Part shown: piece by piece, positions 1-7,296 of the stretch | Layout of the letters: each line of letters opens with the position of its first letter | Position numbering within the stretch: position 1 is the stretch's first letter | DNA from: Clostridiales bacterium | GTDB lineage: Bacteria > Bacillota > Clostridia > Oscillospirales > Oscillospiraceae | Assembly (NCBI GenBank): GCA_021205695.1 | Contig: JAJPXB010000005.1 | Span: 1 to 34,320 of the forward strand | Direction of reading: 5' to 3' | DNA: 34,320 bases | Notes under the pieces: generated by a model | The model's database searches: none | What the model saw: only the letters and a program-made list of their open reading frames with translations | Told to the model about the DNA's origin: nothing | Position numbers and translations under genes: made by a program

Positions 1-69
1 CTTACGAATAAACTTTTTCCCTTTTCTCAGTCTCACATCATTGACAAATGGACAGTTTTGTTACAAAAT

Positions 70-270
70 TGCAAATCTGTTTCCCGGAAGTGACTGCCCC
101 GGAGCGGCGTCCCGCTCCGGAGCCGATGGCTAGGGCCGTTTTCTCCCCTTTCGAGCCGTGCGGCGGCCGTGGGGGAGGCTCCGCTCCCCGCCGTTTATGT
201 CCGGCGTCAGGGGGGAGGAAAATTCCTGGTCGGTCTTTCGTCCCGACTCCCGGGGAAAACCGGGCTTTTT
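70..270 (+). ncRNA. candidate structured RNA ending in an intrinsic terminator
   Basis: This leading stretch has no credible gene but folds densely. A promoter-like TTGACA (41-46) with a weak CAAAAT at 64-69 lies upstream. Visible stems are 99-107/112-120 (perfect 9 bp), 139-148/212-222 (10 bp, one bulge) and 229-233/242-246, plus a long-range closing stem 79-87/250-260 (9 bp with bulges). The last arm also forms CCCGG/CCGGG (249-253/260-264) followed by TTTTT, an intrinsic terminator. The closing stem and the terminator stem are mutually exclusive, as in attenuators and riboswitches. A 6S-like RNA, an unknown leader, or the 3' end of an upstream transcript are all possible. No known riboswitch core was recognised. 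Confidence 0.35.
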
Positions 271-356
271 CACTGTGCTCACCAACTTTTCAGTCAAATT
301 TATTACAGTTTGCACCAGCTAACCCTATTTTATCCAACCTTTTTCGAAATTCGCAC

Positions 357-384
357 TTGATTTTTCCCCACAGCGTGCTACAAT
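357..384 (+). promoter_or_regulatory. sigma-A promoter of the ferredoxin gene
   Basis: TTGATT at 357-362 and TACAAT at 379-384 are separated by 16 nt. A TGC just before the -10 gives an extended -10 element. It lies 32 nt upstream of the ferredoxin start and is the only good promoter before mpg and the HAD gene. Confidence 0.7.
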
Positions 385-415
385 AAAGGCAACACCAGAC
401 AAGGAGGTAACTGTC

Positions 416-586
416 ATGGCCTATAAGATCACGGATTCCTGCATTTCCTGTGGCACCTGTGCCGAGGGCTGCCCCGTGGGCGCCATCTCCGAGGGTGAGA
501 CCAGCTATGTCATCGACGCGGATGCCTGCATCTCCTGCGGCACCTGTGCTGGCAACTGCCCCATGGGAGCTATCGAAGAGGACTGA
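416..586 (+). CDS. 2[4Fe-4S] ferredoxin
   Basis: This 56-residue clostridial-type ferredoxin is a soluble low-potential electron carrier, in this family typically serving pyruvate:ferredoxin oxidoreductase, hydrogenase or Rnf. Two cluster-binding motifs are visible: CISCGTCAEGCP at residues 9-20 and CISCGTCAGNCP at 38-49. Each is CxxCxxCxxxCP, giving eight cysteines for two clusters. The two halves are an obvious internal duplication. The length matches the family (about 55). The start ATG follows AAGGAGG with good spacing. It has its own promoter (357-384) and a terminator right after the stop, so it is largely monocistronic, although read-through could feed mpg. Its redox partner is not in the window. 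Confidence 0.95.
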   Translation: MAYKITDSCISCGTCAEGCPVGAISEGETSYVIDADACISCGTCAGNCPMGAIEED

Positions 587-604
587 TTTCCTGTTCATAC
601 AGCC

Positions 605-633
605 AAAGCCCGGCAAGCTGCTTGCCGGGCTTT
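605..633 (+). terminator. intrinsic terminator after ferredoxin
   Basis: Perfect 13-bp inverted repeat, 605-617 against 621-633, with a CTG loop. The 3' arm ends in TTT followed by CCTGTTG, so the U-tract is short. No separate promoter is seen before mpg, so partial read-through is likely. Confidence 0.85.
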
Positions 634-666
634 CCTGTTGCTCATCGGGGAAAGGAGGAGGAACCC

Positions 667-1314
667 ATGCGCCAGATACATCCCCTCCCCGCCGCCTTTT
701 ACGCCGGGGATACGGTGGAAACCGCCCGCGCTCTGCTGGGGAAGCTGCTGGTGCGCCGGTACGGAGACGAGCTGCTGGCCGTGCGCATCACCGAGACGGA
801 GGCCTATGTGGGCCGGATGGACAAGGCCTGTCACGCGTATCAGTACCGGCGTACCCGCCGGACGGAGACGCTGTTCGCCCCGCCGGGGACGGCCTATATC
901 TACCTGATCTACGGGATGTACCACTGTCTCAACTTCGTCACCGAGCCGGAGGGGGAGCCCTCCGCCGTCCTCATCCGGGGCGGGGAGGCGGTGCTGGGGC
1001 GGGATACCATGTCCCGCCTGCGGTATGGCAGCGCGTGGGAGGCCCTCACCCCCTCCCAGAGAAAGAATTTTCTCAACGGGCCGGGAAAGCTGTGCAGGGC
1101 CCTGGCCCTGACCCGCGCCCAAAACGGCCTGCCCCTGACCGGGCCGGAGCTGTGGGTGACGGAGGAGGCCGACCTGGGCCTGCCGCCCAGCAGGGAGCAG
1201 CGGCCTGTCCGCATCGGCAGGCGGATCGGCATCGACTACGCAGAGGAGGCCGCGGACTTCCCCTGGCGGTTTTACTACGGAGAGAAAGAGAGAGACGGCC
1301 ATGAAGCTGTTTGA
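667..1314 (+). CDS. mpg: DNA-3-methyladenine glycosylase (AAG/Mpg family)
   Basis: This 215-residue base-excision repair enzyme removes alkylated purines such as 3-methyladenine. The AAG-family core is clear. TETEAYVG carries the catalytic Glu (about residue 43) and is followed by DKACHAY. GTAYIYLIYGMYHCLNFV matches the family's YVYIIYGMYFCMN segment, and NGPGKLCRAL matches the conserved NGPGKLC motif. The start at 667 is chosen because AAAGGAGGAGG sits just upstream. A longer in-frame start at 622 would run through the terminator hairpin and is unlikely. Its 3' end overlaps the HAD gene by 14 nt, so the two are translationally coupled. No promoter of its own was found. Confidence 0.93.
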   Translation: MRQIHPLPAAFYAGDTVETARALLGKLLVRRYGDELLAVRITETEAYVGRMDKACHAYQYRRTRRTETLFAPPGTAYIYLIYGMYHCLNFVTEPEGEPSAVLIRGGEAVLGRDTMSRLRYGSAWEALTPSQRKNFLNGPGKLCRALALTRAQNGLPLTGPELWVTEEADLGLPPSREQRPVRIGRRIGIDYAEEAADFPWRFYYGEKERDGHEAV

Positions 1315-1939
1315 CCTGGACGGGACGCTGATCGACTCCACCGGCCTGTGGAGGGACATCGACATCGCATTTCTGGAAAAGCGGGGCCTGCCCTGGACGG
1401 AGGAATACAACGACGGGGTGGTTCACGCCATCTTCCCCCAGGCGGCCCAATTTACGAAAGACTACTGCCACCTGGAGGAGTCTCCGGAGGAGATCATAGA
1501 GGAGTGGCTGTCCATGGCCCGGGAGGGCTACGGCCGCACCATCCCCGCCAAGGAGGGCGTTTTGGACTATCTGGAGCAGTGCCGCCGGGCGGGGGAGGAC
1601 ATGGCCCTGTTCACCTCGGCGGAGCCGTCCCTCTGCCGCCTGGCCGTGGCGCGCCACGGCTTCGACCGGTACCTCTCCCGGGTAGTCTACGCCCAGGAGC
1701 TGAACATGGAGAAGCGCTCCCCCGCCGCCTTTCTGGAGGCGGCCCGGCGGCTGGGCGTCCCTCCCGGAGAGATCACCTTCTTCGACGACTCCCCCGTGTC
1801 CTGCCGGGGCGCGAAAGCCGCGGGCTTCACCGTCATCGGCGTGTGGGATCGCTGCTTTGCCGACCGGGAGGCGGAGATGCGGGGTCTCTGCGACGGGTAC
1901 ATCCGCTCCTTCCGGGAACTGATACACGACGGAAAGTAA
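1301..1939 (+). CDS. HAD-superfamily hydrolase (beta-phosphoglucomutase/phosphatase-like)
   Basis: This 212-residue cytoplasmic phosphohydrolase belongs to the HAD-IA type. Motif I is FDLDGTL at residues 4-10 (Asp5 nucleophile, Asp7 acid/base). Motif II is LFTSAE near residue 104, with Ser in place of the usual Thr/Ser. A Lys near 138 (MEKRSP) suits motif III, and FFDDSP near 164 is motif IV. A helical cap lies between motifs I and II. The substrate cannot be told from sequence. It starts inside the end of mpg (14-nt overlap), which suggests co-expression. A role in sanitising damaged nucleotides would fit that neighbour but is only a guess. It ends just before two back-to-back terminators. 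Confidence 0.88.
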   Translation: MKLFDLDGTLIDSTGLWRDIDIAFLEKRGLPWTEEYNDGVVHAIFPQAAQFTKDYCHLEESPEEIIEEWLSMAREGYGRTIPAKEGVLDYLEQCRRAGEDMALFTSAEPSLCRLAVARHGFDRYLSRVVYAQELNMEKRSPAAFLEAARRLGVPPGEITFFDDSPVSCRGAKAAGFTVIGVWDRCFADREAEMRGLCDGYIRSFRELIHDGK

Positions 1940-1941
1940 AA

Positions 1942-1978
1942 GTGCGCCCCCTGGCGTCTGACCTGCCAGGGGACGCAC
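1942..1978 (-). terminator. terminator of the CNNM gene (minus strand)
   Basis: A 14-bp stem, 1942-1955 against 1965-1978, has one mismatch and a 9-nt loop. Read on the minus strand it is followed by TTTTACTTT, so it ends transcripts coming from the right. It begins 3 nt after the HAD stop codon. Confidence 0.75.
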
Positions 1979-1990
1979 AGACATACGTTC

Positions 1991-2030
1991 ACCCCCATTT
2001 CCGGCATAAGCGCGGAAATGGGGGTGTTTT
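1991..2030 (+). terminator. terminator of the mpg-HAD unit (plus strand)
   Basis: Perfect 13-bp stem 1991-2003/2013-2025 followed on the plus strand by GTTTTC. The T-run touches the stop codon of the convergent CNNM gene. With the hairpin at 1942-1978 it makes a tail-to-tail pair, each for one strand. Confidence 0.85.
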
Positions 2031-3343
2031 CAGTCTCCGTTGTCGGCGCTCTCCCCGTGGTCGCCACGGCGGGAGCGGGAGCGCTCCTGTTTTTCCCCGT
2101 TCTCTTCGGGGAGGACCTTCACCTGGATCTCCGTCACCCGCATCCGATGCATATTGGTGACAGTGACCTCCAGATTTTCGTAGCGGAACTGGTCGCCCTT
2201 GGCGGGCACCCGGCCCAGCTCCTCCACCACCCAGCCGGCCACGGTGGAGGACTCGCAGTCCTCCTCCTTCAGGTCGAAGCGGCGGAACACCTCATGGAGG
2301 TCGGCGGTGCAGTTGACCAGGGTAGAGCCGTCGGGGAGCTCCTGGAAGGGCTCCACCACCTCGTCATGCTCGTCCCAGATCTCTCCCACCAGCTCCTCCA
2401 GGATGTCCTCCATGGTGACGATGCCCATGGTGCCACCGTACTCATCCACGACGATGGCCATATGGGCCTTCTGCCGCTGGAGGGTCTGGAGCAGGTCGTA
2501 GATCTGCTCCGTGTGGGAGGCGTAGACCACCGGGGTCATGGCGGTGAGCCAGTCGGTGCGGCCGCTGCGCTGGAGCTGGTACAGGTCGTGGATGTGGATA
2601 TAGCCCAGGACGTTGTCCCGGTTGGTGTGGTAGACAGGCAGACGGGAGTAGTCGCTGGTAAAGAACACATTCTCCACCTCGCTCATGGTCATGGTGTCCT
2701 CCACCATGACGGTGTCCACCCGGGGGATGAGGATCTCCTCGGCGATGCGGTCGCCGAACTCGATGGCGGAGCGGATCAGCTCGCTCTCGTCCCCGTCGAT
2801 GCCTCCCTCCTGCTCCGCCTCGGAGACCATGGTGATCAGCTCATCGTTGGTGATGCCCACGTCCTCCTCATCCCTGAAGGCCCCCTGGATCAGCTTCGTC
2901 CAGGCGTTGAACAGGGCAGTAAAGGCGTAAAAGACGGTCATAATGACCCGGATCGCCGGGGCCACCGCCATGGCCATCTTCTCCGGCATACTCTTGGCCA
3001 GGGTCTTGGGCGTGACCTCGCTGAAAATCAGCACGACCACGGTGATGACCACCGTGGAGATGGTGGCCCCGTAGACGGGGAAGTACAGGGTGAACAGCAC
3101 CGTGCCCAGAGAGGCGGCGGAGATGTTCACGATATTGTTGCCGATCAAAATGGCGGACAGCAGCCGGTCATATTCCCCATAGAGCTTCATCACCCGTTGG
3201 GCCTTTTGGTTCCCGTCCTCTGCCCAGCTCTTCATACGAATCACATTGAAGGATGTAAAGGCCGTCTCGGATGCCGAGAAGAAGGCGGACAGCGCCACCA
3301 GCAGCACCAGGGCTGCGATCATCGCCGGTGTACCGGAGCTCAT
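2030..3343 (-). CDS. CNNM/HlyC-CorC family membrane protein (DUF21, CBS pair, CorC_HlyC)
   Basis: This 437-residue integral membrane protein belongs to the CNNM/CorC family, whose studied members export or regulate Mg2+ (some are annotated as hemolysins). The N-terminal DUF21 domain (about 1-190) has a first helix followed by FFSASETAF, the family's signature, and further helices near 75-95, 100-115 and 125-150 including SEVTPK. A CBS pair spans about 210-335, with IPRVDTVMV and [23 protein letters not shown]. The C-terminal CorC_HlyC domain (about 345-425) contains [19 protein letters not shown]. The last 15 residues are charged. The start lacks a strong Shine-Dalgarno (GGAAGGG about 15 nt upstream). 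It lies 55 nt behind the small unknown gene and probably shares its promoter. Substrate is inferred from the family only. Confidence 0.92.
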   Translation of the reverse strand: MSSGTPAMIAALVLLVALSAFFSASETAFTSFNVIRMKSWAEDGNQKAQRVMKLYGEYDRLLSAILIGNNIVNISAASLGTVLFTLYFPVYGATISTVVITVVVLIFSEVTPKTLAKSMPEKMAMAVAPAIRVIMTVFYAFTALFNAWTKLIQGAFRDEEDVGITNDELITMVSEAEQEGGIDGDESELIRSAIEFGDRIAEEILIPRVDTVMVEDTMTMSEVENVFFTSDYSRLPVYHTNRDNVLGYIHIHDLYQLQRSGRTDWLTAMTPVVYASHTEQIYDLLQTLQRQKAHMAIVVDEYGGTMGIVTMEDILEELVGEIWDEHDEVVEPFQELPDGSTLVNCTADLHEVFRRFDLKEEDCESSTVAGWVVEELGRVPAKGDQFRYENLEVTVTNMHRMRVTEIQVKVLPEENGEKQERSRSRRGDHGESADNGD

Positions 3344-3398
3344 CGTCCCGTCACCAGCCCTTCCGTCTCCCCTCGTCGTCCTGTGGGACTACTGCCGT

Positions 3399-3692
3399 CT
3401 ACGTCGTAATCCATTTGTATTGTTCCTCCATCCATGATATGACTTGCTCCCGGCCCTCCTCGCTCAGGGGAAAGGTGGCCTGGTTGAGCACTTCGCTCTC
3501 CTCCAGGCAGTATTCTCCCTTCCAGACGAGGACGTCTACCTTGCTCCCCGGGAGCGGCTCACCGCTGACCTTGTCTAAAACTGCGGTGGGTCTGATGAGG
3601 AAGCGCATCTCCCGAAAGCTGCCGTAAAAGGCGTTGCCGTTGACCCAGCTGTGGAGCTCGGGAATATAGAAGCCGGGATCTTCTCTCAGCAT
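3399..3692 (-). CDS. small protein of unknown function, cotranscribed with CNNM gene
   Basis: This 97-residue soluble protein was not recognised. It has no transmembrane segment, signal peptide or metal-binding motif. It is rich in aromatic residues (three Trp, five Tyr), reads as a small mixed alpha/beta fold, and ends in an acidic helix (EEGREQVISWMEEQYKW). Start 3692 is chosen because AAAGGAGG sits 7 nt upstream. A start nine codons earlier (3719) would place the ribosome site inside the gene. A good promoter lies at 3725-3753. The CNNM gene follows after 55 nt with no terminator, so the two form an operon. Confidence 0.75.
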   Translation of the reverse strand: MLREDPGFYIPELHSWVNGNAFYGSFREMRFLIRPTAVLDKVSGEPLPGSKVDVLVWKGEYCLEESEVLNQATFPLSEEGREQVISWMEEQYKWITT

Positions 3693-3724
3693 GGCGCATC
3701 CTCCTTTGGGGTATATCAAGTGAT

Positions 3725-3753
3725 ATTTTACCCGCTTTTACCGTCAGCGTCAA
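3725..3753 (-). promoter_or_regulatory. sigma-A promoter of the small gene-CNNM operon
   Basis: On the minus strand TTGACG (3753-3748) and TAAAAT (3730-3725) are separated by 17 nt, about 33 nt upstream of the start codon. Confidence 0.75.
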
Positions 3754-3828
3754 TATCCATTTTGGGGCGTGTGGGGGAAAATCCCCGGCTGACCGCGCCC
3801 CCACGAAAAAAGAAAGGGGAATGTTGCA

Positions 3829-3857
3829 TTGACGGAATAGAACATATGTACTATACT
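3829..3857 (+). promoter_or_regulatory. sigma-A promoter of the replisome-organizer-like gene
   Basis: TTGACG at 3829-3834 and TATACT at 3852-3857 have a 17-nt spacer. The start codon is 32 nt downstream. It is divergent from the promoter at 3725-3753, with about 75 nt between the two -35 boxes. Confidence 0.8.
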
Positions 3858-3889
3858 ATTGGTATCATACGCGGAGAGGAGCGGAGGAA

Positions 3890-4657
3890 ATGGACCGACA
3901 TTATGCGGCACTCCCCTATGAATATCTGGCGGAGATGGAGGAGCTTGACGACGAGGAGTTCGGCCGGCTGTGCAGGGGGCTGCTCCGGTACAGCATGGAC
4001 GGCACGCCCATTGCGCCGGAGGGCAACCTGCGGTTCTTCTCCCGCCGGGTCATGGGGCGGGAGGACCGGTTCCGGGAACACTTTGAGGCGCAGCGCCGCC
4101 AGCGGGCCCAGGCGGGGAAAAAGGGCGCGGAGACGCGTTGGGGAAAGCCCGCGCCCGCCGATGGCGGCGCCATGGCAGAGGATGGCGACGCCATGGCAGG
4201 CGATGGCAAACATAGCGATACCGATACCGATACCAAAGCCGATGCCGATACCAACACCAAACCCAATACCGATGCCGAGGCCGAAGCCGATCCCAACGCA
4301 GATACCGGAGCCGGGCTTCTCCCTGCTGTCGCAGGAGAGACGGACGGCTCCGCCGCGCCGGCCCCCCAACGGGCCGGCCGCCCCACCAGAGAGCAGGTGT
4401 TTGATTTTATCCGGGAAACGGGGCTGAACGTGGACGGAGAGCGGTTCTGGTCGTACTACCAGGCCAGGGACTGGCTCACCCGACGGGGCAGACCGGTGGA
4501 CTGGCGCAGGCGGGCGGAGCAGTGGGCGGAAACCCAGTGGAGCCCCGACGGACAAATCGTCCCCCTCCGCCCCGCCCCGGCCCGGCAGCAGGCGGAGAAC
4601 CGGGCCAGCCTGGAGGAGATGCGCCGTGCGCTGGAGAAGATGCGGGCCAGCGGGTAA
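3890..4657 (+). CDS. phage-type replisome organizer-like protein (DUF6291-like N-terminus)
   Basis: This 255-residue protein has the three-part layout of phage/ICE replication-initiation proteins in clostridia. An N-terminal helical domain (about 1-70) carries LDDEEFGRLCRGLLRYSMDGTP, then RFFSRRVMGREDRF and a basic KKGAETRWGK stretch. A low-complexity linker follows (about 90-150, Asp-Thr/Asp-Ala dipeptides from a hexanucleotide repeat). The C-terminal domain (about 163-225) has PTREQVFDFIRETG and the RFWSYYQARDW...VDWRRRAEQW pattern typical of these DnaD-like tails. GGAGGAA precedes the ATG. It has its own strong promoter but no phage neighbours, so it may be a prophage relic or a domesticated gene. 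The assignment rests on remembered family pattern, not on a search. Confidence 0.65.
   Translation: MDRHYAALPYEYLAEMEELDDEEFGRLCRGLLRYSMDGTPIAPEGNLRFFSRRVMGREDRFREHFEAQRRQRAQAGKKGAETRWGKPAPADGGAMAEDGDAMAGDGKHSDTDTDTKADADTNTKPNTDAEAEADPNADTGAGLLPAVAGETDGSAAPAPQRAGRPTREQVFDFIRETGLNVDGERFWSYYQARDWLTRRGRPVDWRRRAEQWAETQWSPDGQIVPLRPAPARQQAENRASLEEMRRALEKMRASG
4217..4308 (+). repeat. in-frame hexanucleotide repeat (GATACC-like)
   Basis: The array is degenerate with period 6 (GATACC, GATGCC, CAACACC variants) and encodes Asp-Thr/Asp-Ala dipeptides in the linker of the replisome-organizer-like gene. A period of 6 keeps the frame if copies are gained or lost. Just upstream, 4159-4206 holds an imperfect 21-bp tandem duplication around GCCATGGC. 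Confidence 0.85.
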
Positions 4658-4674
4658 GTCCGGTCAGCTTGCTG

Positions 4675-4703
4675 TTGCTTTCTCCCCCAAATTCCCGTAT
4701 AAT
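4675..4703 (+). promoter_or_regulatory. sigma-A promoter of the beta-galactosidase gene
   Basis: TTGCTT at 4675-4680 and a consensus TATAAT at 4698-4703 with 17-nt spacer. The 5' leader contains a GCCGCC/GGCGGC hairpin (4719-4724/4731-4736) just before the ribosome site. No CRE-like operator was recognised. Confidence 0.8.
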
Positions 4704-4759
4704 GGGCGGCATGAACAGGCCGCCGTGTCCGGCGGCTTTCGGGAAGGTGTGAGCGCGCG

Positions 4760-6814
4760 ATGAGAAAACAGCAGAGCTTTCAGTGGGAGGCCCTGTCCGT
4801 GGGCGTCTGCTACTACCCGGAGCAGTGGGACGAGTCCCTGTGGCGGAACGATCTGCGCCGGATGTGGGCGGCGGGCATCCGCTGTATCCGCATCGGGGAG
4901 TTTGCCTGGAGCAAGGTGGAGCCTGTGGAGGGCCAATTTACCTACGACTTCTTTGACCGCTTCCTCGCCGTGGTGGCGGAGACGGAGATGAAGGTCATTT
5001 TCGGCACTCCCACTGCCACGCCTCCCGCCTGGCTCACCGAGCGGTACCCGGAGGTACTCAACTGCCGCCAGGACGGGGTGCCCTACCGCCACGGGATGCG
5101 GCGGCACTACAACTACAACTCCCCGGTCTATCAGCGGCTCTCCGCCCGGATCGTGGAGGCCTTCGCCTCCCGCTATGCCCCTCACCTCAGCGTGGTGGGC
5201 TGGCAGATCGACAACGAGATCAACTGTGAGACGGGAGACTTCTACTCCGAGAGCGACACCGCCGCCTTCCAGGTGTTTCTCCGGGAGAAGTACGGCACGC
5301 TGGACGCACTGAACCAGGCCTGGGGGACGGTGTTCTGGAATCAGACCTATACAGAGTGGGATGAGATCTACGTCCCCCGCACCACCATTCACAACTCCAC
5401 CAACCCCCATCAGGTGCTGGACTACATCCGCTTCGTCTCGGACAGCGCCGTCCGGTTCTGCAAAATGCAGAGCGACATCGTGCGGCGGTACTGCAAGCCA
5501 GGTGACTTTATCACCACCAACGGCCTGTTCGGGCATCTGGACAACCACCGGATGATGGACGAGGCGTTGGACGTGTACACCTACGACTCCTACCCCAACT
5601 TCGCTTTCTGCATGAAGGAGGACCCCCTTCACGCAGACAATTTGAACGACCGCCGTTGGAGCCAGCATTTGACCGAAGTGCGCTCCGTCTGTCCCCACTT
5701 CGGCATTATGGAGCAGCAGTCCGGGGCGTTGGGCTGGAACACCCGTATGGAGTCCCCCGCCCCCAAGCCGGGACAGCTGACCCTCTGGGCCATGCAGAGC
5801 GTGGCCCACGGAGCGGACTACGTCAGCTTCTTCCGCTGGCGCACCTCCGTCATGGGCACCGAGATGTACTGGCACGGTATCCTGGACTACGACAACCGGG
5901 ACAACCGGAAGCTCCGGGAGGTGAAGGACTTTGCCCACCGGCTCGAGGGCATCCGGGAGATGGCCGGGGCAGAGTATGAGGCGTCCTTCGCCCTGGTTAA
6001 AGACTACGACAACGACTGGGACGCGGAGGTGGACGCCTGGCACCGCCGCCTGACCTCGCAGAGCGAGGAGGAGATCTTTATCGCCGCCCAGCTGGCCCAC
6101 ACGCCTATGGACGTCCTCTATTTGTTAGACAGCACCGAGGCGGCGGAGCTGTTGCGCTACCCCGTCCTGTTCTGCCCCCACAGCCTGATTTTGACCGAGG
6201 CGCAGGCGGCGCTGCTCCGGGCCTATGTGGAGCGGGGGGGCGTCCTGGTCATCGGCGCCCGCACAGGACAGAAGGACGCTGCCGGCCAGTGCGTCATGCG
6301 GCCCATGCCCGGCCTGCTGGCGGAGGCCACCCAGACCGATGTGACGGAGGGCACCTTCGTCGGCCCGGCGGACGGAGCCGTCCGTATGGACTGGGATGGG
6401 CGTGTGCTGGACACCGGAGTATATAACGAAATCCTCTCCCTCACCGGGCCGGAGGCCCGGGTGCTGGCCCGGTATACCGGCAACTACTACGCCGGGGAGC
6501 CCGCCCTGGCAGAGCGGCGGCTGGGCAGGGGCCGCATCCTCCACTTCGGCGGCACCTTCACCCGGGACACCGTCCGGGCCTTCCTGGACTACCTGAACCT
6601 GTCGGAGCCCTGGGGCGACGTGCTGACCCTTCCGCCGGACTGCGAGCTGTGCGTGCGCAGGAAGGGGAAGGCGCGGCTGTTCTTCGTCCTGAACTACGCC
6701 GCCACCGCCCAGAGCCTCACCCTCCACGTCCCCCTGACGGACGTGGACAGCGGAGAGACCGCGCAGGGCGTTGTCCCCCTCAGGCCTTATGAGGTGAAGA
6801 TCTATCGGAGGTAA
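4760..6814 (+). CDS. GH42 beta-galactosidase
   Basis: This 684-residue intracellular glycoside hydrolase of family 42 releases terminal beta-galactose from oligosaccharides. The TIM-barrel domain (about 1-390) begins with GVCYYPEQWDESLW and IGEFAWSKVEP, both typical of the family. The acid/base Glu153 is in WQIDNEI and the nucleophile Glu318 is in GIMEQQSG. A glutamine-amidotransferase-like trimerisation domain follows (about 395-610), then a short beta-sandwich tail ending in YEVKIYRR. No signal peptide is present. The length is normal (about 650-690). GGGAAGGTG lies upstream of the ATG. It is monocistronic, with its own promoter and no adjacent sugar transporter or regulator, and it converges on rplQ. 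The exact natural substrate (lactose, galactan or host-glycan fragments) is not determined. Confidence 0.95.
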   Translation: MRKQQSFQWEALSVGVCYYPEQWDESLWRNDLRRMWAAGIRCIRIGEFAWSKVEPVEGQFTYDFFDRFLAVVAETEMKVIFGTPTATPPAWLTERYPEVLNCRQDGVPYRHGMRRHYNYNSPVYQRLSARIVEAFASRYAPHLSVVGWQIDNEINCETGDFYSESDTAAFQVFLREKYGTLDALNQAWGTVFWNQTYTEWDEIYVPRTTIHNSTNPHQVLDYIRFVSDSAVRFCKMQSDIVRRYCKPGDFITTNGLFGHLDNHRMMDEALDVYTYDSYPNFAFCMKEDPLHADNLNDRRWSQHLTEVRSVCPHFGIMEQQSGALGWNTRMESPAPKPGQLTLWAMQSVAHGADYVSFFRWRTSVMGTEMYWHGILDYDNRDNRKLREVKDFAHRLEGIREMAGAEYEASFALVKDYDNDWDAEVDAWHRRLTSQSEEEIFIAAQLAHTPMDVLYLLDSTEAAELLRYPVLFCPHSLILTEAQAALLRAYVERGGVLVIGARTGQKDAAGQCVMRPMPGLLAEATQTDVTEGTFVGPADGAVRMDWDGRVLDTGVYNEILSLTGPEARVLARYTGNYYAGEPALAERRLGRGRILHFGGTFTRDTVRAFLDYLNLSEPWGDVLTLPPDCELCVRRKGKARLFFVLNYAATAQSLTLHVPLTDVDSGETAQGVVPLRPYEVKIYRR

Positions 6815-6821
6815 AGCCACT

Positions 6822-6848
6822 CCCGTGCAGGCGCCGGTCCTGCACGGG
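6822..6848 (+). terminator. hairpin after the beta-galactosidase gene
   Basis: Perfect 10-bp stem 6822-6831/6839-6848 with a 7-nt loop, 7 nt after the stop codon. It lacks a U-tract on the plus strand (GGCAACAG follows), so termination is probably shared with the next hairpin, 6867-6890. Confidence 0.5.
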
Positions 6849-6856
6849 GGCAACAG

Positions 6857-6890
6857 ACGAAAATATGCCCCTCCGGGTTCCCGGAGGGGC
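6857..6890 (-). terminator. terminator of the S10-spc-alpha cluster
   Basis: An 11-bp perfect stem (6867-6877/6880-6890) is followed on the minus strand by ATATTTTCG. It lies 20 nt beyond the rplQ stop codon. It could also act on the plus strand (TGTCTTGTCC follows) for the convergent beta-galactosidase transcript. Confidence 0.8.
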
Positions 6891-6910
6891 TGTCTTGTCC
6901 GATATCTGTA

Positions 6911-7252
6911 TTACACCAGCTCGACGATCGCGGTCTCTGCGCCGTCGCCCTTGCGGAAGCCCGCCCGGACGATCCGGGTATAGCCGCCGTTGCGCTCGGC
7001 GTATTTGGGGCCGACCTGGTCGAACAGCTTTTTGGCCACTTCCTCCTTGGTGAGGAAGGACAGCGCCTGACGATAGGCCGCCAGATCGTTCTGCTTGGCC
7101 AGGGTGATCATCTTCTCCGCCAGGGGGGCGATCTCCTTCGCCCGGGTGACGGTGGTGGTCAGCTGACCGTAGTTCAGCAGGTCGGTGGTCTGCTGTCTCA
7201 GCATAGCCATACGGGCGTCGGTGGGTTTCCCCAGTTTGCGGTAACCAGCCAT
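6911..7252 (-). CDS. rplQ: 50S ribosomal protein L17
   Basis: This 113-residue L17 binds 23S rRNA near the exit-tunnel rim. Family signatures are [17 protein letters not shown] at the start, TTTVTRAKE near residue 35, and [26 protein letters not shown] at the end. The length is typical of the Firmicute short form. It is the last gene of the cluster, 44 nt after rpoA, and is followed by the cluster's terminator. Confidence 0.98.
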   Translation of the reverse strand: MAGYRKLGKPTDARMAMLRQQTTDLLNYGQLTTTVTRAKEIAPLAEKMITLAKQNDLAAYRQALSFLTKEEVAKKLFDQVGPKYAERNGGYTRIVRAGFRKGDGAETAIVELV

Positions 7253-7296
7253 TACATTTCACTCCTTCGAAAGTTCCGTCCGGGACGAAACGTCTG

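Noticed and set aside
48-386. A 112-codon open frame across the leading non-coding stretch
   Set aside because: No ribosome site, proline-rich biased composition, and it runs through a terminator and the ferredoxin promoter. The region reads better as structured RNA.
2018-3409. A 463-codon open frame opposite the CNNM gene
   Set aside because: Antisense shadow with His/Gly/Asp-rich composition, starting inside a terminator.
4217-4308. CRISPR-like array
   Set aside because: Units are 6 bp with no spacers and lie in frame inside a gene. It is a coding simple repeat.
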